From contig NZ_AP022587.1 of the NCBI RefSeq assembly GCF_010731715.1, positions 5,146,001-5,210,000 on the forward strand: a DNA stretch of 64,000 nucleotides. The letters run 5' to 3'. Below, in pieces: positions 39,475 to 50,644 of the stretch (position 1 is the stretch's first letter; every line of letters starts with the position of its first letter). This stretch comes from Mycobacterium stomatepiae. GTDB taxonomy: Bacteria > Actinomycetota > Actinomycetes > Mycobacteriales > Mycobacteriaceae. Both the position numbers and the translations under genes were made by a program. The notes beneath the pieces were generated by a model that had not been told where the DNA came from, searched no databases, and saw nothing but the letters and a program-made list of their open reading frames with translations.

Positions 39475-40878
39475 CTAATTCGCCGGTTTGACCTTGGCCA
39501 TCGCCAGCATGTCGAGCCGGCGGTCAAGTTCCTCGATCGACAACTTGTCGCCGATCAGGCCGCGATCGATCACGGCCTGACGGATCGTCTTCTTTTCCTT
39601 GAGCGCTTGCTTGGCCACGGCCGCGGCCTCCTCGTAGCCGATGGCCGAATTCAAGGGTGTCACGATCGACGGCGACGACTCGGCCAACTCGCGCAGATGT
39701 TCTTCGTTGGCCTTCAGGCCGACGATGCAGCGTTCGGCGAACAGCTTCGACACGTTGGTCAGCAGCTTGAACGACTCCAAGATGTTGCGGGCCATCATCG
39801 GGATGTAGACGTTGAGCTCGAACGCGCCCGACAGGCCGCCGACGGCGACGGCGGCGTCGTTGCCGATCACCTGCGCCGCGACCTGCGTAACCGCCTCCGG
39901 CAGCACCGGATTCACCTTGCCCGGCATGATCGAGCTACCCGGCTGCAGGTCCGGCAGCTGGATCTCGGCCAAACCGGTCAGCGGCCCGGATCCCATCCAG
40001 CGAATGTCGTTGGCGATCTTGGTCAATGACACGGCGATGGTGCGCAGCGCGCCGGATGCCTCCACCAGTCCGTCACGCGCGGCCTGGGCTTCGAAAGAGT
40101 TTGCCGCCGTGCGCAATTCGGATAGCCCCGTCGAAGCGACCAGCGCCTCGACCACCCTGGGGCCGAAGCCGTCGGGAGCGTTTAGCCCGGTGCCCACCGC
40201 GGTTCCGCCGATCGCCAGCTCGCCCAGCCGCGGCAGCGTGGCACGCACCCGCTCGATCCCGGCCTCGATCTGGCGGGCGTAGCCGCTGAATTCCTGACCG
40301 AGCGTCACCGGGACGGCGTCCATCAGGTGGGTACGGCCCGACTTGACCACGCTATGCCACTCGGCGGCTTTGGTCGCCAGCGCGTCGTGCAGAATCTCGA
40401 GCGCCGGGATCAGATGGCGCACTGCGGCTTCGGTGGCCGCGATGTGGGTGGCCGTCGGGAAGGTGTCATTGGACGACTGCGACATGTTGACGTCGTCGTT
40501 GGGGTGCACCGTGACGCCGTTGGCGGCCGCGATGGACGCGATCACCTCGTTGGTGTTCATGTTGGAGCTGGTGCCCGAGCCGGTCTGGAAGACGTCGATC
40601 GGGAACTCGTCATCGTGTTTACCGTCGGCGATCTCGCCCGCGGCCGCGATGATCGCGTCGGCCTTCTCCGGCGCCAGCAGCCCGAGGTCCGCATTCACCC
40701 GCGCGCAGGCACCTTTCAGCAGGCCCAACGCGCGGATCTGGGTGCGCTCGAGGCCCCGGCCCGAAATCGGAAAGTTCTCCACGGCGCGCTGGGTTTGCGC
40801 TCGCCACAACGCTTTTGCGGGTACGCGTACCTCACCCATGGTGTCGTGCTCAATGCGATATTCGCCGCTTTCGGCCAT
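39475..40878 (-). CDS. fumC: Fumarate hydratase class II
   Basis: 467 residues. The superfamily signature [11 protein letters not shown] is near 318-328; [14 protein letters not shown] (about 101-114), [16 protein letters not shown] with the catalytic-site residues (about 132-147) and [11 protein letters not shown] (about 188) are diagnostic of class II fumarase rather than argininosuccinate lyase. It reversibly hydrates fumarate to malate in the TCA cycle. It lies 36 bases after glpX, linking it with gluconeogenesis. Confidence 0.95.
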   Translation of the reverse strand: MAESGEYRIEHDTMGEVRVPAKALWRAQTQRAVENFPISGRGLERTQIRALGLLKGACARVNADLGLLAPEKADAIIAAAGEIADGKHDDEFPIDVFQTGSGTSSNMNTNEVIASIAAANGVTVHPNDDVNMSQSSNDTFPTATHIAATEAAVRHLIPALEILHDALATKAAEWHSVVKSGRTHLMDAVPVTLGQEFSGYARQIEAGIERVRATLPRLGELAIGGTAVGTGLNAPDGFGPRVVEALVASTGLSELRTAANSFEAQAARDGLVEASGALRTIAVSLTKIANDIRWMGSGPLTGLAEIQLPDLQPGSSIMPGKVNPVLPEAVTQVAAQVIGNDAAVAVGGLSGAFELNVYIPMMARNILESFKLLTNVSKLFAERCIVGLKANEEHLRELAESSPSIVTPLNSAIGYEEAAAVAKQALKEKKTIRQAVIDRGLIGDKLSIEELDRRLDMLAMAKVKPAN

Positions 40879-40914
40879 GAACTAGTTCCTCTTCGTTGGG
40901 GTGTGCTATCGCGG

Positions 40915-42000
40915 TTACGGCAAGGGGTAGGCAGCGGAGCTGTCGCCGGTGAAGTCGATCGCCGAGTATTCGTTGAGTTTCGAAAGCCGGTGGTAGGCCT
41001 CGATCATGCGGATGGTGCCCGACTTCGACCGCATCACGATCGACTGGGTGGTGCAGCCGCCGGGGGAGTACCGGACCCCCTTGAGTAGATCGCCGTCGGT
41101 GACCCCGGTGGCGCAGAAGAAGACGTTCTCGCCGGACACCAGATCTTCGGTGGTCAGAATCTGATCCAGGTCGTAGCCGGCGTCCAGCGCCTTGCGGCGT
41201 TCGGCGTCGTCGTGCGGCGCCAGTTGCGCCTGGATGGCCCCACCCATGCAGCGGATCGCGGCGGCGGCGATGATCCCCTCCGGGGTGCCGCCGATACCGG
41301 CCAGCATGTCGGTGCCCGATTGCGGTCGGCAGGCCGAGATCGCGCCGGCGACGTCGCCGTCGGTGATCAGCCGGATGCGGGCACCGGTGGCGCGGGCGTC
41401 TTCGATGAGCTGACGGTGGCGCGGCCGATCTAGGATGCACACGGTCATGTCTCGCACCGACAGGTCCTTCACTCTGGCGACCGCACGGATGTTGTCGGCG
41501 ATCGGCGCGGTGATGTCGAGCACGTGCGCGGCCTCGGGCCCGACGGCGATCTTGTTCATGTAGAACACCGCCGAGGGGTCGAACATCGCACCGCGATCGG
41601 CCACCGCCAGCACCGAGATGGCGTTGGGCATGCCCTTGCTCATCAGCGTGGTTCCGTCGACCGGGTCGACGGCGAAGTCGCAGTCCGGGCCGTCGCCGTT
41701 GCCGACCTCCTCGCCGTTGTAGAGCATCGGTGCCTCGTCTTTTTCGCCCTCGCCGATGACGACGACCCCGCGCATGGAGACCGAGTTGACCAGTTCACGT
41801 ATCGCGTCGACGGCCGCGCCGTCGCCGCCTTCTTTGTCGCCGCGGCCCACCCAGCGACCGGCGGCCATCGCGCCGGCCTCGGTGACCCGGACCAGCTCCA
41901 GGGCTAGGTTGCGGTCTGGGGCCTCGCGGCGTGCCCGGACCTGCTGGTCGGAGCTCGCTGTCGCGGTCGAAGACGAACCGGATCCGCCGGATGCTGTCAT
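40915..42000 (-). CDS. glpX: Fructose-1,6-bisphosphatase class II
   Basis: 361 residues from ATG 42000 ([10 protein letters not shown]); the frame extends to 42186 but that part overlaps the divergent gene. Metal and phosphate motifs are [43 protein letters not shown] (the lithium-sensitive phosphatase signature) and ILDRPRHR. GlpX is the gluconeogenic fructose bisphosphatase of mycobacteria and is needed for growth on fatty acids. It is the first gene of the operon with fumC and the membrane protein gene. Confidence 0.94.
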   Translation of the reverse strand: MTASGGSGSSSTATASSDQQVRARREAPDRNLALELVRVTEAGAMAAGRWVGRGDKEGGDGAAVDAIRELVNSVSMRGVVVIGEGEKDEAPMLYNGEEVGNGDGPDCDFAVDPVDGTTLMSKGMPNAISVLAVADRGAMFDPSAVFYMNKIAVGPEAAHVLDITAPIADNIRAVARVKDLSVRDMTVCILDRPRHRQLIEDARATGARIRLITDGDVAGAISACRPQSGTDMLAGIGGTPEGIIAAAAIRCMGGAIQAQLAPHDDAERRKALDAGYDLDQILTTEDLVSGENVFFCATGVTDGDLLKGVRYSPGGCTTQSIVMRSKSGTIRMIEAYHRLSKLNEYSAIDFTGDSSAAYPLP

Positions 42001-42080
42001 GGTTGCTGATTCTCCCAGAAGCTGATCGGTCTGCTGGATCTGGGCTGTGGCTGTCGATGGCGGGCTGGGATACTCGTGGG

Positions 42081-42752
42081 GTGACCGAGGAGCAGCCCAA
42101 CGCCGACCGAGCCGGTGAGCCGGTACCGGCGGCCCGGCCGGCCAAACCGCGGTTGTTGCAGGACGGCCGCGACATGTTCTGGTCACTGGCGCCGCTGGTC
42201 ATCGGCTGCATCCTGCTGGCCGGCATGGTCGGGATGTGTTCCTTCCAGCCCACGGGCGTGAACAAGGGCGCCATTCCGTCCTACGACGCGGCAACGGCCC
42301 TGCGCGCGGACGCTCAGACGCTTGGGTTTCCCATCCGGCTGCCGCAGTTGCCGGCGGGCTGGCAGGCCAACTCCGGCGGCCGCGGCGGTATCGAGAACGG
42401 GCGGACGTCGGATGGTCAGCGCCTGGGCGCGGCCACCTCGACGGTGGGATACATCGGCCCGACGCGCATGTATCTGAGCCTGACGCAGAGCAGCGCCGAC
42501 GAGGACAAGCTGGTCGGCTCGATTCATCCGTCGGCGTATCCGACCGGAACGGTCGACGTCGCGGGAACGAACTGGATCATCTATCGCGGTTCCGGTGACA
42601 GTGGTGCCGACACCGAGCCGGTCTGGACCACCAAGCTGACCAGCCCGGGTGGAGCCGCCCAGATCGCGATCACGGGTGCCGGAAACACCGATCAGTTCCG
42701 TACGCTCGCAGCGGCGACGCAGTCGCAGGCGCCCCTGCCGACCAGCCGATAG
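42081..42752 (+). CDS. Single-pass membrane protein, DUF4245 type (Rv1100-like)
   Basis: 223 residues from GTG 42081, which leaves room for the divergent glpX promoter; an upstream ATG at 42057 is possible. A cytoplasmic N-terminus of about 40 residues rich in Pro/Ala/Arg leads to one helix (about 40-58, [20 protein letters not shown]) and an extracytoplasmic domain of about 160 residues ([17 protein letters not shown]..., [13 protein letters not shown]). The layout is that of DUF4245 proteins, whose function is unknown. It is followed after 11 bases by the dienelactone hydrolase gene. Confidence 0.8.
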   Translation: MTEEQPNADRAGEPVPAARPAKPRLLQDGRDMFWSLAPLVIGCILLAGMVGMCSFQPTGVNKGAIPSYDAATALRADAQTLGFPIRLPQLPAGWQANSGGRGGIENGRTSDGQRLGAATSTVGYIGPTRMYLSLTQSSADEDKLVGSIHPSAYPTGTVDVAGTNWIIYRGSGDSGADTEPVWTTKLTSPGGAAQIAITGAGNTDQFRTLAAATQSQAPLPTSR

Positions 42753-42763
42753 GAGCGACTCGC

Positions 42764-43561
42764 GTGACAGCACCCGAAGCGGACCTCACCGGATGGGTGT
42801 CGGCACCATTCACCGGTGGCGGGTACACCCACGACGTCTACCGCAAGGGCACCGGCCCCGGGGTAGTGGTGATCCCCGAGATACCTGGGGTCCATCCCGG
42901 AGTGCTGGGCCTGGGTAATCACCTGGTGGACAACGGTTTCACCGTCGCAATCCCCTCGCTGTTCGGGGTCCCCGGCAAGCCCAAGACGGTCGGGTCCATC
43001 GCGGCGGTCGTCGCGCGTACTTGTGTGGCAAAGGAATTCGCGGCCTTTGCGACGAACAAGCAGCGGCCGGTGTCGTTGTTCCTGCGGGCGCTGGCCCGTG
43101 ACCTCAAGGAGTCGACGGGGAGCAAGGGCGTCGGCGTGATCGGTCAGTGCTTCACCGGCGGCTTCGCACTGGCCGCCGCCGTCGACGACAGCGTGTTGGC
43201 GCCGGTGCGCAGCCAGCCGTCGGTGCCGTTGCCGCTCGGCGTGACTCGGCGCAGCGACACCGGGCTCAGCGAATCCGAGCTTGCCACGATCGCCGAGCGG
43301 GCGGCCAACGAGGGCTTGTGCGCGATGGGCTTGCGGTTCAGCGAGGACTGGATGTCTCCGCGCGATCGATTCACCGCGCTCAAGGAGCGCCTCGGCGACG
43401 CGTTCGAGGTGATCGAGATCGATTCGGGTCCGGGCAACACACACGGCTTCGGCAAAGCGGCGCACTCGGTGCTCACCGACGAGGTCCGCGAACTCGACGG
43501 CCATCCCGCATACGAGGCCCGCAAGCGGGTCGTCGAATTCCTCACGGAGCGACTGACTTAG
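42764..43561 (+). CDS. Dienelactone hydrolase family protein
   Basis: 265 residues from GTG 42764. The alpha/beta-hydrolase core has the Cys nucleophile of dienelactone hydrolases: GQCFTGG with Cys129. GPGVVVIPEIPGVHP (31-45) forms the oxyanion region, and THGFGKAAHSV carries the His. DLHs open dienelactones in aromatic catabolism but many bacterial members act on other esters. It overlaps the convergent permease gene by 20 bases. Confidence 0.85.
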   Translation: MTAPEADLTGWVSAPFTGGGYTHDVYRKGTGPGVVVIPEIPGVHPGVLGLGNHLVDNGFTVAIPSLFGVPGKPKTVGSIAAVVARTCVAKEFAAFATNKQRPVSLFLRALARDLKESTGSKGVGVIGQCFTGGFALAAAVDDSVLAPVRSQPSVPLPLGVTRRSDTGLSESELATIAERAANEGLCAMGLRFSEDWMSPRDRFTALKERLGDAFEVIEIDSGPGNTHGFGKAAHSVLTDEVRELDGHPAYEARKRVVEFLTERLT

Positions 43562-44681
43562 CCAATTTCCGGCGGGGCAGCCAACGGCGCCGCACGGGTG
43601 CGTCGTCGTCCGGGTTCACCAGCTCGACACCCTGGTAGACCGCCAGGTAGACGTCGAGGGTCGTGACGATCAGGATCATCAGCACCGGCCCGATGACGAT
43701 GCCCCAGGGGCCGAACATGGCGAGACCGGCGAACACCGACAGCAGCATCAGCGCCGAATTCAGCCGGGCGTCGCGCGGCACCAGGACCGGGCGCAGGAAG
43801 TTGTCGATGTTGGTGACCACCAGCAGATGCCACAAGATCACGAACGCGCCGCCGAAGATGTTGCCGTAGAAGATTATTCCGATGCCGAACGGAATCGTCA
43901 CGATACCGCCGCCCAGCGGGATGATCGACAGCGCCGTGAGCAGAATCGCGAAAATAAAGAAGCCGTGGTGGAATCCGGCGACGTAGATCGACCCCGCACC
44001 CGCGACGCCCTGGCACAACGCGATGACGAACTGCCCGAACACGGTGCCGCGCACCATCGCCCCGGTCTTCTTCAGGTACAGATCGGTGACTTCCTCGCCC
44101 AGCGGGTTGAGCTGACCGATCAGCCTGCGCAACTTCTCCCGATGCACCAGCAGCGCGAGAAAGACGTAGAGAAAGATGATCCCGTAGGTGATGGCACCGA
44201 CGAGGCTGCCCGCGGCGCTCTGCAGGAATTGCAGCAGCCACTGACCGGCGTGCTGTCCGCCGCTGACCATCGCCTTACGTAGCTGGTCGGCGCTGATTGT
44301 CATGTGCAGGAAAGGAAATCGGCCAAGCAGGTCGTTGACGATTTGCAGCGCCTTGTCGCCGAGCCCGCTCAAGTCGGTGTTCTTGACCCATCCGGAAATG
44401 CTGTCGACCATGCGGGTGATCTGGACGACGGCCAAGGCGATGAACAGGCCGACCGGCACGATGACCACTGTCAGCGCCGACAGCAGGGTAAAGGTGGCCG
44501 ACAGTCCGGTGCCGAGGCGCTTGTTGAACCAATTGAACAGCGGCGTGAACAAATACGCACCGACCGCGGCGACCACGATCAGCACGAAATAGTCGCGCAG
44601 GAAGTAGGCGCCGAACAGCAACGCGATCAGCGTGAAAACCGCGAGAGCACGTTTCTGAGTGAGCGTGAATTCGGTGTTCAT
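43542..44681 (-). CDS. AI-2E family transporter / permease (Rv1101c-like)
   Basis: 379 residues with eight hydrophobic segments (N-terminal pair about 12-32 and 34-50, then 60-82, 155-180 and four more between 210 and 350). The pattern RLGTGLSATFTLLSALTVVIVP and the C-terminal GNIFGGAFVILWHLLVVTNIDNFLRPVLVPRDARLN match the AI-2E/UPF0118 (PerM) family. Members export autoinducer-2, antibiotics or other small molecules, or exchange Na+; the substrate here is unknown. Confidence 0.85.
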   Translation of the reverse strand: MNTEFTLTQKRALAVFTLIALLFGAYFLRDYFVLIVVAAVGAYLFTPLFNWFNKRLGTGLSATFTLLSALTVVIVPVGLFIALAVVQITRMVDSISGWVKNTDLSGLGDKALQIVNDLLGRFPFLHMTISADQLRKAMVSGGQHAGQWLLQFLQSAAGSLVGAITYGIIFLYVFLALLVHREKLRRLIGQLNPLGEEVTDLYLKKTGAMVRGTVFGQFVIALCQGVAGAGSIYVAGFHHGFFIFAILLTALSIIPLGGGIVTIPFGIGIIFYGNIFGGAFVILWHLLVVTNIDNFLRPVLVPRDARLNSALMLLSVFAGLAMFGPWGIVIGPVLMILIVTTLDVYLAVYQGVELVNPDDDAPVRRRWLPRRKLAKSVAP

Positions 44682-44879
44682 AACGCCCTCCGGGTCGCCG
44701 TTGAGCTGACCTTAGCGGCGTTACGCGACATTGGCCGCGCCGGTATGCGCCTGCCGGGACCGGCTGGCTGCCCGTTTGGCGGCGGCTTTGGCCATTACGG
44801 CCTCACCTTCCAGCTGTGGGTAGATCTCCCGACTCACGTGCGCGGGTCGCGGCACGGATATCACGGACGACGAATTTCT

Positions 44880-46121
44880 CTATGGTTCAACCTGTTTGGG
44901 TATCGGTTGGAAGGGTTGGTACCACCACCATTGGGCGCGTTCGCCGGTGGGCCCGGGGCAGGGTGGGACTTGGGGTGGGGCGTGGGTGGGTGGGCGTGCC
45001 AGTGATCCTGGGTTCAGTGGTTGGCCGTCCTCGTCGGTGATGGTGAGATCGTTTGCGGGTCCGGTGAGGGTGATGAGGCCGCGGTGGTGTGCTCGATGGT
45101 GGTAGGGACAAACCAGGACCAGATTGGACAACTCGGTGGGGCCGCCGTCTTCCCAATGCTGGAGGTGATGGGCGTGCAGACCGCGGGTGGCCCCACAACC
45201 GGGGACCACGCAGGTGCGGTCGCGGTGCTCGAGCGCGCGGCGCAGCCGCCGACTGATCACCCGCGTGGTCCGGCCGGCGCCGATGACCTCGCCGTCGCGT
45301 TCGAACCACACCTCGCCGGTGGCATCACAGGTCAGGTAGTGGCGTTGCGCGTCGGTGAGCAGCGGACCCACATGCAGGGCGGCGGCGCGCTTTTCCACAT
45401 CGAGGTGCACGACCACGGTGGTGTGCTGCCCGTGCGGACGCCGCGCCACCTCCGCGTCCCACCCGCCTCGACCAGGCGCATAAACGCCTCGAGGGTGCCC
45501 GGCACCGGCGCCGCCACCTCCGATGCACGATCGCCCTCGTCGTGGTCGTGCTTCCACTCGGCGATCAGCGCATCACGATGAGACGCCAGTGCCGCGTCGA
45601 ACGTCGCCGCATCCGGGTGCGCAAGTTTGATCCGCCAGCACGTGAGCTCCTCGTCAGAGGTCTGGGTGATCGAGGCCTGCGGCCGCGGCCGGGCCGGTTC
45701 GGGGTGTGGTTCCAGCGTGACCGCGGTACGCAACTGGCTGACGGTGGCAATGCTGGCCAACGCCGCGTAATGCTCATCAGAGCCGTCGCTCGCTCGGGCC
45801 GCGATCACGCCGACCTGATCCAGTGACAGCCGACCCTCCTTCATGCCCTGCGTGCAGCGGGAAACTCCTCCCAGCGGCGCGCCACCGTGGCGATCGTATG
45901 GGCATTGGCCGAGGAAGAACCCAGCTTCCAGCCCAGCAACGCCGCCACCGACCGCGCCCCGTCATCCCACACAACCCGTCACGATCGATCTCGGCGGCGA
46001 TCTCCACAATGCGCCCATCAACCGCATTACGCTGACCAGCCAACTCCGCCAACTCATCGAACAACACCTCAAGCCGCTGCTTAGGGCTCACCACCACGGC
46101 ACACGACGCGCTCGACGACAT
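44880..46121 (-). pseudogene. 13E12-family DUF222/HNH endonuclease gene with three frameshifts
   Basis: Read from ATG 46121 the pieces are: MSSSASCAVVVSPKQRLEVL to GLCGMTG; then, one frame over, ARSVAALLGWKLGSSSANAH to RWEEFP; then RCTQGMKEGRLSLDQVGVIA to AFMRLVEAG; then WDAEVARRPHGQHTTVVV to the end. The last part has the HNH core CVVPGCGATRGLHAHHLQHWEDGG and VCPYHHRAHHRG. Each break, at about 45958, 45865 and 45466, is mended by adding one base, in runs of G, C and G. Mended, it is about 414 residues, the normal length of the 13E12 repeat family. Confidence 0.85.
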
Positions 46122-46286
46122 AACCACATCCTCGCAGCCACCTACGACAAATTTCGGCCGCTCAAATCCGCGCCAGGAAGCGGCCGCCATCACTGCCAAC
46201 AGGTGCGTCACCGCGCGATCCACGCCAGCACGCGCCCCAGGGTGCCGCGCCGGGTTACCGTGCGGCGTTTGTGGATAGGGCGCGTG

Positions 46287-47381
46287 CTATCGCTTGGCGG
46301 CGGCTTTGGCTGCCTCGGCCTGCTTCGACATCTGGCCGAACATGTCCACGTAGTAGGACAGGCACTCGGTCAACGCCTTCTCGGTGGTGAACAGCGGCTG
46401 GTAGCCGAGGTCGCGGGACGCCTTGGCGACCGAGAAGAAGTTGTCCAGGTACAGCCGCTCGACCGCCAGCGGCTCCAGCAGCGGCGCGGGAATTCCGAAC
46501 CGGAAGTGCATCCGTTGCCAGCCGACCATCGCGGCCCGGACGACGGGCCCGTTGACCCGAATCCGCGGCCAGGGCTGCCCGCACGCCTCCACCACCGGCC
46601 GTGCGAACTCGAACATGTTGATCGGCTCGTTGTCGTTGATGAAGTACGCCTGCCCCGGCGCGGTGCCGCCGGGCACCAGATGCTGGGCGGCCAGGATGAA
46701 GCCGTGAATCAGGTTGTGCACGTACGAGTTATCCAAGCGGGCCGACTTTCGGCCGATCAGAACCTTGACGTGGCCGGCGATCACACTCTCGAACAGTTTC
46801 CGGAACATCGTCTGATCGCCGCGGCCCCAGATGCCACTGGGCCGGATCGCACACGTCAGCATGCCGTCAACGCCGTTCTGCGACAACACGAATCGCTCGG
46901 CGACTACTTTGGTCTCGGTGTAGAGGTCGTTGAATCGAGTGGTGTAGGGCAGGGTTTCGTCCCCGCCGGCGATTGTCTGACCGCCCATCACGACGCTGTT
47001 GGATGACGTGTAGACGAATCGCTTGACGCCCGCGGCGCGCCCGGCCTCGACCAGATTCTCAGTGCCGCCGACGTTGATCGCGAAGCTGCGCTGACGGTAT
47101 TGGTCGGTCACCGACGCCCCGCCCATCAGCTCGATGATCGCCGCGGTGTGGAAAACCGTGTCGATGCCGTCGACCGCCTGCGCGCAGACGTCCTTGTCGG
47201 TGATGTCGCCCTGCAGCACCTCGAGTTGCGAGTGCGAAGCAAGTGGGGACGGGGCGCGGTCGAAGGAACGCACCGAGTATCCGCGGTCGAGCAAGGTGGT
47301 CACCAGGTTGGCGCCGACGAATCCGGAACCTCCGGTGACCAGGACGCGGCCGAGTTCGGTTGTCAGAGATGCATCACCCAT
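46287..47381 (-). CDS. 3-beta-hydroxysteroid dehydrogenase (cholesterol dehydrogenase, Rv1106c-like)
   Basis: 364 residues from ATG 47381 (MGDASLTTELGRVLV); an ATG at 47393 is an alternative. An extended short-chain dehydrogenase: NAD site GRVLVTGGSGFVG near 11-23, the DITD/ GDITDKDV strand end, catalytic Tyr-x-x-x-Lys in LYTETKVVAERF and upstream TSSNSVV for the Ser. It matches the mycobacterial 3-beta-HSD that oxidises cholesterol to cholestenone, the entry step of sterol breakdown. It follows xseB by about 70 bases on the same strand. Confidence 0.9.
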   Translation of the reverse strand: MGDASLTTELGRVLVTGGSGFVGANLVTTLLDRGYSVRSFDRAPSPLASHSQLEVLQGDITDKDVCAQAVDGIDTVFHTAAIIELMGGASVTDQYRQRSFAINVGGTENLVEAGRAAGVKRFVYTSSNSVVMGGQTIAGGDETLPYTTRFNDLYTETKVVAERFVLSQNGVDGMLTCAIRPSGIWGRGDQTMFRKLFESVIAGHVKVLIGRKSARLDNSYVHNLIHGFILAAQHLVPGGTAPGQAYFINDNEPINMFEFARPVVEACGQPWPRIRVNGPVVRAAMVGWQRMHFRFGIPAPLLEPLAVERLYLDNFFSVAKASRDLGYQPLFTTEKALTECLSYYVDMFGQMSKQAEAAKAAAKR

Positions 47382-47454
47382 GGCCGACACCATAACTGAA
47401 ACACGTTCCAATTCTCCAAAAATTCCTAGACTCATTTTCCATTGACAGTTCCAT

Positions 47455-47703
47455 TTAAGCCTCCTCGCCCTGTCCGGCCGCCAGCGCATCCGCTACTCGC
47501 TTGCGCGCGCCAGCTAAGTGTTCTTCACATCGTTTAGCCAGTTTCTCGCCTCTTTCCCATAGCTTCAGCGACGCATCGAGGTCCAGTCCGCCCTGTTCCA
47601 ACGAGCGCACGACTTCGATCAGCTCGTCCCGGCACGCTTCATAGCCAAGTTGACTAATGGGTGTAGCCGAATCGACTCCATCGCTGTCGTTGTCAGTGAC
47701 CAT
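47455..47703 (-). CDS. xseB: Exodeoxyribonuclease VII small subunit
   Basis: 82 residues, a two-helix protein with the family signature [35 protein letters not shown] (about 18-52) and a basic C-terminal helix [17 protein letters not shown]. With XseA it forms exonuclease VII, which degrades single-stranded DNA and acts in mismatch repair and recombination. Its start lies inside xseA (11-base overlap), so the subunits are translationally coupled. Confidence 0.92.
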   Translation of the reverse strand: MVTDNDSDGVDSATPISQLGYEACRDELIEVVRSLEQGGLDLDASLKLWERGEKLAKRCEEHLAGARKRVADALAAGQGEEA

Positions 47704-48946
47704 CGGTCAGCCCTTCACTCACCGCCGCTACGGCACCGTCGGTAACCCGCACCCGCAGCCGGGTGCCGGCCGGTGCGTCGTCCACCGAGCGCAGCACCCG
47801 CGGCGCATCACCGGCGGCGGGAACCGTCTGCACCACCGCGTATCCGCGCGCCAGGGTCGCCGCCGGGCCCAGCGTAGCCAGTCGTGCGGACAGGTGGCCG
47901 ACGCGCTCGGATTCGGCGCCGACCAGACGGGTGATGTCGCGGCGCACCGCCGACCGGGCGCGGTGGATCTCCTCGGCGCGCGCCGTCAACGCCGTCAGCG
48001 GCTCGGCCAGCACCGGGCGGCTGCGCAATTGGATCAGCGCACGCTGTTCGCGAGTCACCCAGTTGCGCAGTGCCTGTGCACTGCGCTGGCGCAGGTCCTG
48101 GATTCCGCGCTGCTCGGCGGCGGTGTCCGGGACCACCTTCTTGGCCGCGTCGGTGGGGGTGGCCGCGCGCAGGTCGGCGACCAGGTCGCACAGCGGGTTG
48201 TCGGGTTCGTGGCCGACCGCGCTGATCACCGGGGTGCGACAGGCCGCGATCGCTCGACACAGCGTCTCGTCGGAGAACGGCAGCAGGTCTTCGACGCTGC
48301 CGCCGCCGCGGGCCAGCACGATCACGTCGACGGCCGCGTCGCCGTCGAGTTCGCGTAGCGCCTCGACGATCTGGGCGACCGCGTTGGGTCCTTGTACGGC
48401 TGTATTGCGCACCGCGAATCGCACCGCGGGCCAGCGTGTGCCGGCCACCGTCGTCACGTCACGTTCGGCGGCGCTTGCCCGGCCGGTGATCAGCCCAATC
48501 ATGTTGGGAAGAAAGGGGATTGGGCGTTTGAGTCGCGGGTCGAAGAGGCCTTCGGCGTCGAGCAGGCGACGCAGCCGTTCGATGCGGGCCAACAGTTCGC
48601 CGACGCCGACGGCGCGAATCTCGGACAGGCGCAACGAGAACGTCCCGCGGCCGGTGTAGAACGAGGGCTTGCCGCAGACCACCACCTGCGTACCCTCGAC
48701 CAATTTCACCGGTGCGCCCAGCACCAGGTCTCGTGGACACGTCACGGTCAGCGACATGTCGGCGGCGGGGTCACGCAACACCATGAACACGGTCTTGGAA
48801 TCGGCCCGAATGTTGACTTGTGCCAATTGTCCTTCGACCCAGACGGTGCCCAGCTTGTCGATCCAGCCCGCCACCCGGATCGCGACGGCGCGAACCGGGA
48901 ACGGGTTCTCGGCCGAATTGGCCTCGGAATTTGCTGCTCGGGTCAC
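47693..48946 (-). CDS. xseA: Exodeoxyribonuclease VII large subunit
   Basis: 417 residues from GTG 48946; this start overlaps the preceding stop (GTGA) and begins [18 protein letters not shown]. An N-terminal OB fold (about 20-120, [26 protein letters not shown]) binds ssDNA. The catalytic domain has [38 protein letters not shown] and [25 protein letters not shown], the conserved XseA motifs, followed by a long coiled-coil region. It degrades ssDNA together with XseB. Confidence 0.94.
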   Translation of the reverse strand: MTRAANSEANSAENPFPVRAVAIRVAGWIDKLGTVWVEGQLAQVNIRADSKTVFMVLRDPAADMSLTVTCPRDLVLGAPVKLVEGTQVVVCGKPSFYTGRGTFSLRLSEIRAVGVGELLARIERLRRLLDAEGLFDPRLKRPIPFLPNMIGLITGRASAAERDVTTVAGTRWPAVRFAVRNTAVQGPNAVAQIVEALRELDGDAAVDVIVLARGGGSVEDLLPFSDETLCRAIAACRTPVISAVGHEPDNPLCDLVADLRAATPTDAAKKVVPDTAAEQRGIQDLRQRSAQALRNWVTREQRALIQLRSRPVLAEPLTALTARAEEIHRARSAVRRDITRLVGAESERVGHLSARLATLGPAATLARGYAVVQTVPAAGDAPRVLRSVDDAPAGTRLRVRVTDGAVAAVSEGLTDGH

Positions 48947-49530
48947 TTCGCGGACGCGCGGGTGATCCTGTTGGCCAGCAAGGTCTGAAACGGGGCCCGG
49001 GCCTTCGTGGCCTGCTCGTAGGCCAGCAGCGCTTCGAGCTCGTCGACGCCCAGCGACTGCACCCGGGCCCGCAGCTGGGCCAGCGTCAGCGCCGGGTAGT
49101 CGAGCTCGGCCGCCACCGACGGCTGCGGAACCGACTTCTTCGACGCGGGCTTGACCAGCGCGCTGGCATCTTCGTGCGCCTCGGCCACCGAGTACAGCGC
49201 AAACCGTCCCTCGGCCCGGCGATCGCCTCCGGCGCCGTCCGGCAACTCGGCCAAACCGCCGCCTGGACCCTCCGTGGCGACCTCGGAGTCCTCGTCGAAC
49301 GTCGCCCATTCCGGCTTTTCGTCCTTGGGCGGGAAAATGGATTCCAGGGTCGAGTCGCCCTTGTTCACCAGCTCCGCCAGATTCTGCTGAAAGCGCATCA
49401 CGATGTGGGCGACTTCACTGGCCAACGTCATCGGGTACATCAGGATCGTTTTCGGCAGCCTGATGGTCTCCTCGACGGCGACTGTCGCCGCGCCGACCAG
49501 CAGCCGAACTCCGTACGGTGCAGAAGCCAT
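48943..49530 (-). CDS. Lipid droplet-associated protein type (Rv1109c-like)
   Basis: 195 residues. The N-terminal 55 residues form amphipathic helices ([28 protein letters not shown] and [21 protein letters not shown]), followed by an acidic, Gly/Pro-rich middle and a C-terminal helical domain ([45 protein letters not shown]). The layout is that of the actinobacterial small lipid-droplet protein group, which coats storage lipid bodies. First gene of the xseA/xseB operon and divergent from ispH. Confidence 0.72.
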   Translation of the reverse strand: MASAPYGVRLLVGAATVAVEETIRLPKTILMYPMTLASEVAHIVMRFQQNLAELVNKGDSTLESIFPPKDEKPEWATFDEDSEVATEGPGGGLAELPDGAGGDRRAEGRFALYSVAEAHEDASALVKPASKKSVPQPSVAAELDYPALTLAQLRARVQSLGVDELEALLAYEQATKARAPFQTLLANRITRASAK

Positions 49531-49619
49531 GGGTCCAAGATTGCCCTAAGCAGCGGCCAACTCCAAGCCCAGCGCCGCGAGCTGGCCGGGCAGTGTCGGC
49601 AGAACGTACCCTGGAGCGC

Positions 49620-50618
49620 ATGGCGCCGACTGTCGACATGGGAATTCCCGGCGCATCCAGCTCGGTCGCCACCGATCCGGTCCGCAAGCGAGTGCTGCTG
49701 GCCGAGCCCCGTGGCTACTGCGCGGGTGTGGACCGGGCCGTCGAAACGGTCGAGCGCGCGCTGCAGAAGCACGGCGCCCCGGTGTACGTCCGGCACGAGA
49801 TCGTGCACAACCGGCATGTGGTCGACACTCTGCAAAAGGCCGGCGCGGTGTTCGTCGAGGAGACCGATCAGGTCCCCGAGGGCGCCATCGTGGTGTTCTC
49901 CGCGCACGGCGTCGCGCCGACGGTGCACGCGGCGGCCGCCGAACGCAACCTGCACACCATCGATGCCACTTGCCCGTTGGTCACCAAGGTGCACAACGAG
50001 GCCCGGCGCTTCGCCCGCAACGACTACGACATCCTGCTGATCGGCCACGAGGGCCACGAGGAGGTCATCGGTACGGCCGGCGAGGCGCCCGACCATGTGC
50101 AGCTGGTCGACGGGGTTGCCTCCGTCGACAACGTGACGATCCGCGACGAGAACAAGGTGGTGTGGCTCTCGCAGACCACGCTCTCGGTCGACGAGACCAT
50201 GGAGATCGTCGAGCGGCTGCGGCAACGCTTCCCGAAGCTGCAAGATCCGCCGAGCGACGACATTTGCTATGCGACACAGAATCGGCAGGTCGCGGTCAAG
50301 GCGATGGCACCGGAGTGCGAGCTGGTCATCGTCGTCGGGTCCCGCAACTCGTCGAACTCGGTGCGGTTGGTCGAGGTCGCGCTGGGCGGCGGGGCGGCGT
50401 CCGCGTACCTGGTCGACTGGGCCGACGACATCGACCCGGCCTGGCTCGACGGTGTCACGACGGTCGGTGTCACCTCCGGGGCGTCTGTTCCCGAGGTGCT
50501 GGTGCGCGGTGTGCTGGAGCGCCTCGCCGAGTCCGGCTTCGACATCGTGCAACCGGTGACGACGGCCCAGGAGACGCTGGTGTTCGCGCTGCCCCGAGAA
50601 ATCCGTTCGCTGCTTTAG
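49620..50618 (+). CDS. ispH: 4-hydroxy-3-methylbut-2-enyl diphosphate reductase
   Basis: 332 residues from ATG 49620 ([13 protein letters not shown]). The three [4Fe-4S] cysteines are visible: Cys34 in PRGYCAGV, Cys118 in DATCPLVTK and Cys216 in [11 protein letters not shown]. The substrate motifs [16 protein letters not shown] (proton-donor Glu) and [10 protein letters not shown] are present. It makes IPP and DMAPP in the last step of the MEP isoprenoid pathway and corresponds to LytB2/Rv1110. The MEP product feeds the prenyl synthase at 24.9 kb. Confidence 0.95.
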   Translation: MAPTVDMGIPGASSSVATDPVRKRVLLAEPRGYCAGVDRAVETVERALQKHGAPVYVRHEIVHNRHVVDTLQKAGAVFVEETDQVPEGAIVVFSAHGVAPTVHAAAAERNLHTIDATCPLVTKVHNEARRFARNDYDILLIGHEGHEEVIGTAGEAPDHVQLVDGVASVDNVTIRDENKVVWLSQTTLSVDETMEIVERLRQRFPKLQDPPSDDICYATQNRQVAVKAMAPECELVIVVGSRNSSNSVRLVEVALGGGAASAYLVDWADDIDPAWLDGVTTVGVTSGASVPEVLVRGVLERLAESGFDIVQPVTTAQETLVFALPREIRSLL

Positions 50619-50644
50619 TGCCTTAGGGCGGCTTGCTGGGCTGG

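Noticed and set aside
44682..44879. Coding-like stretch after the permease gene start.
   Set aside because: No start with ribosome site, no recognisable protein, and the adjacent 13E12 remnant explains the disturbed composition.
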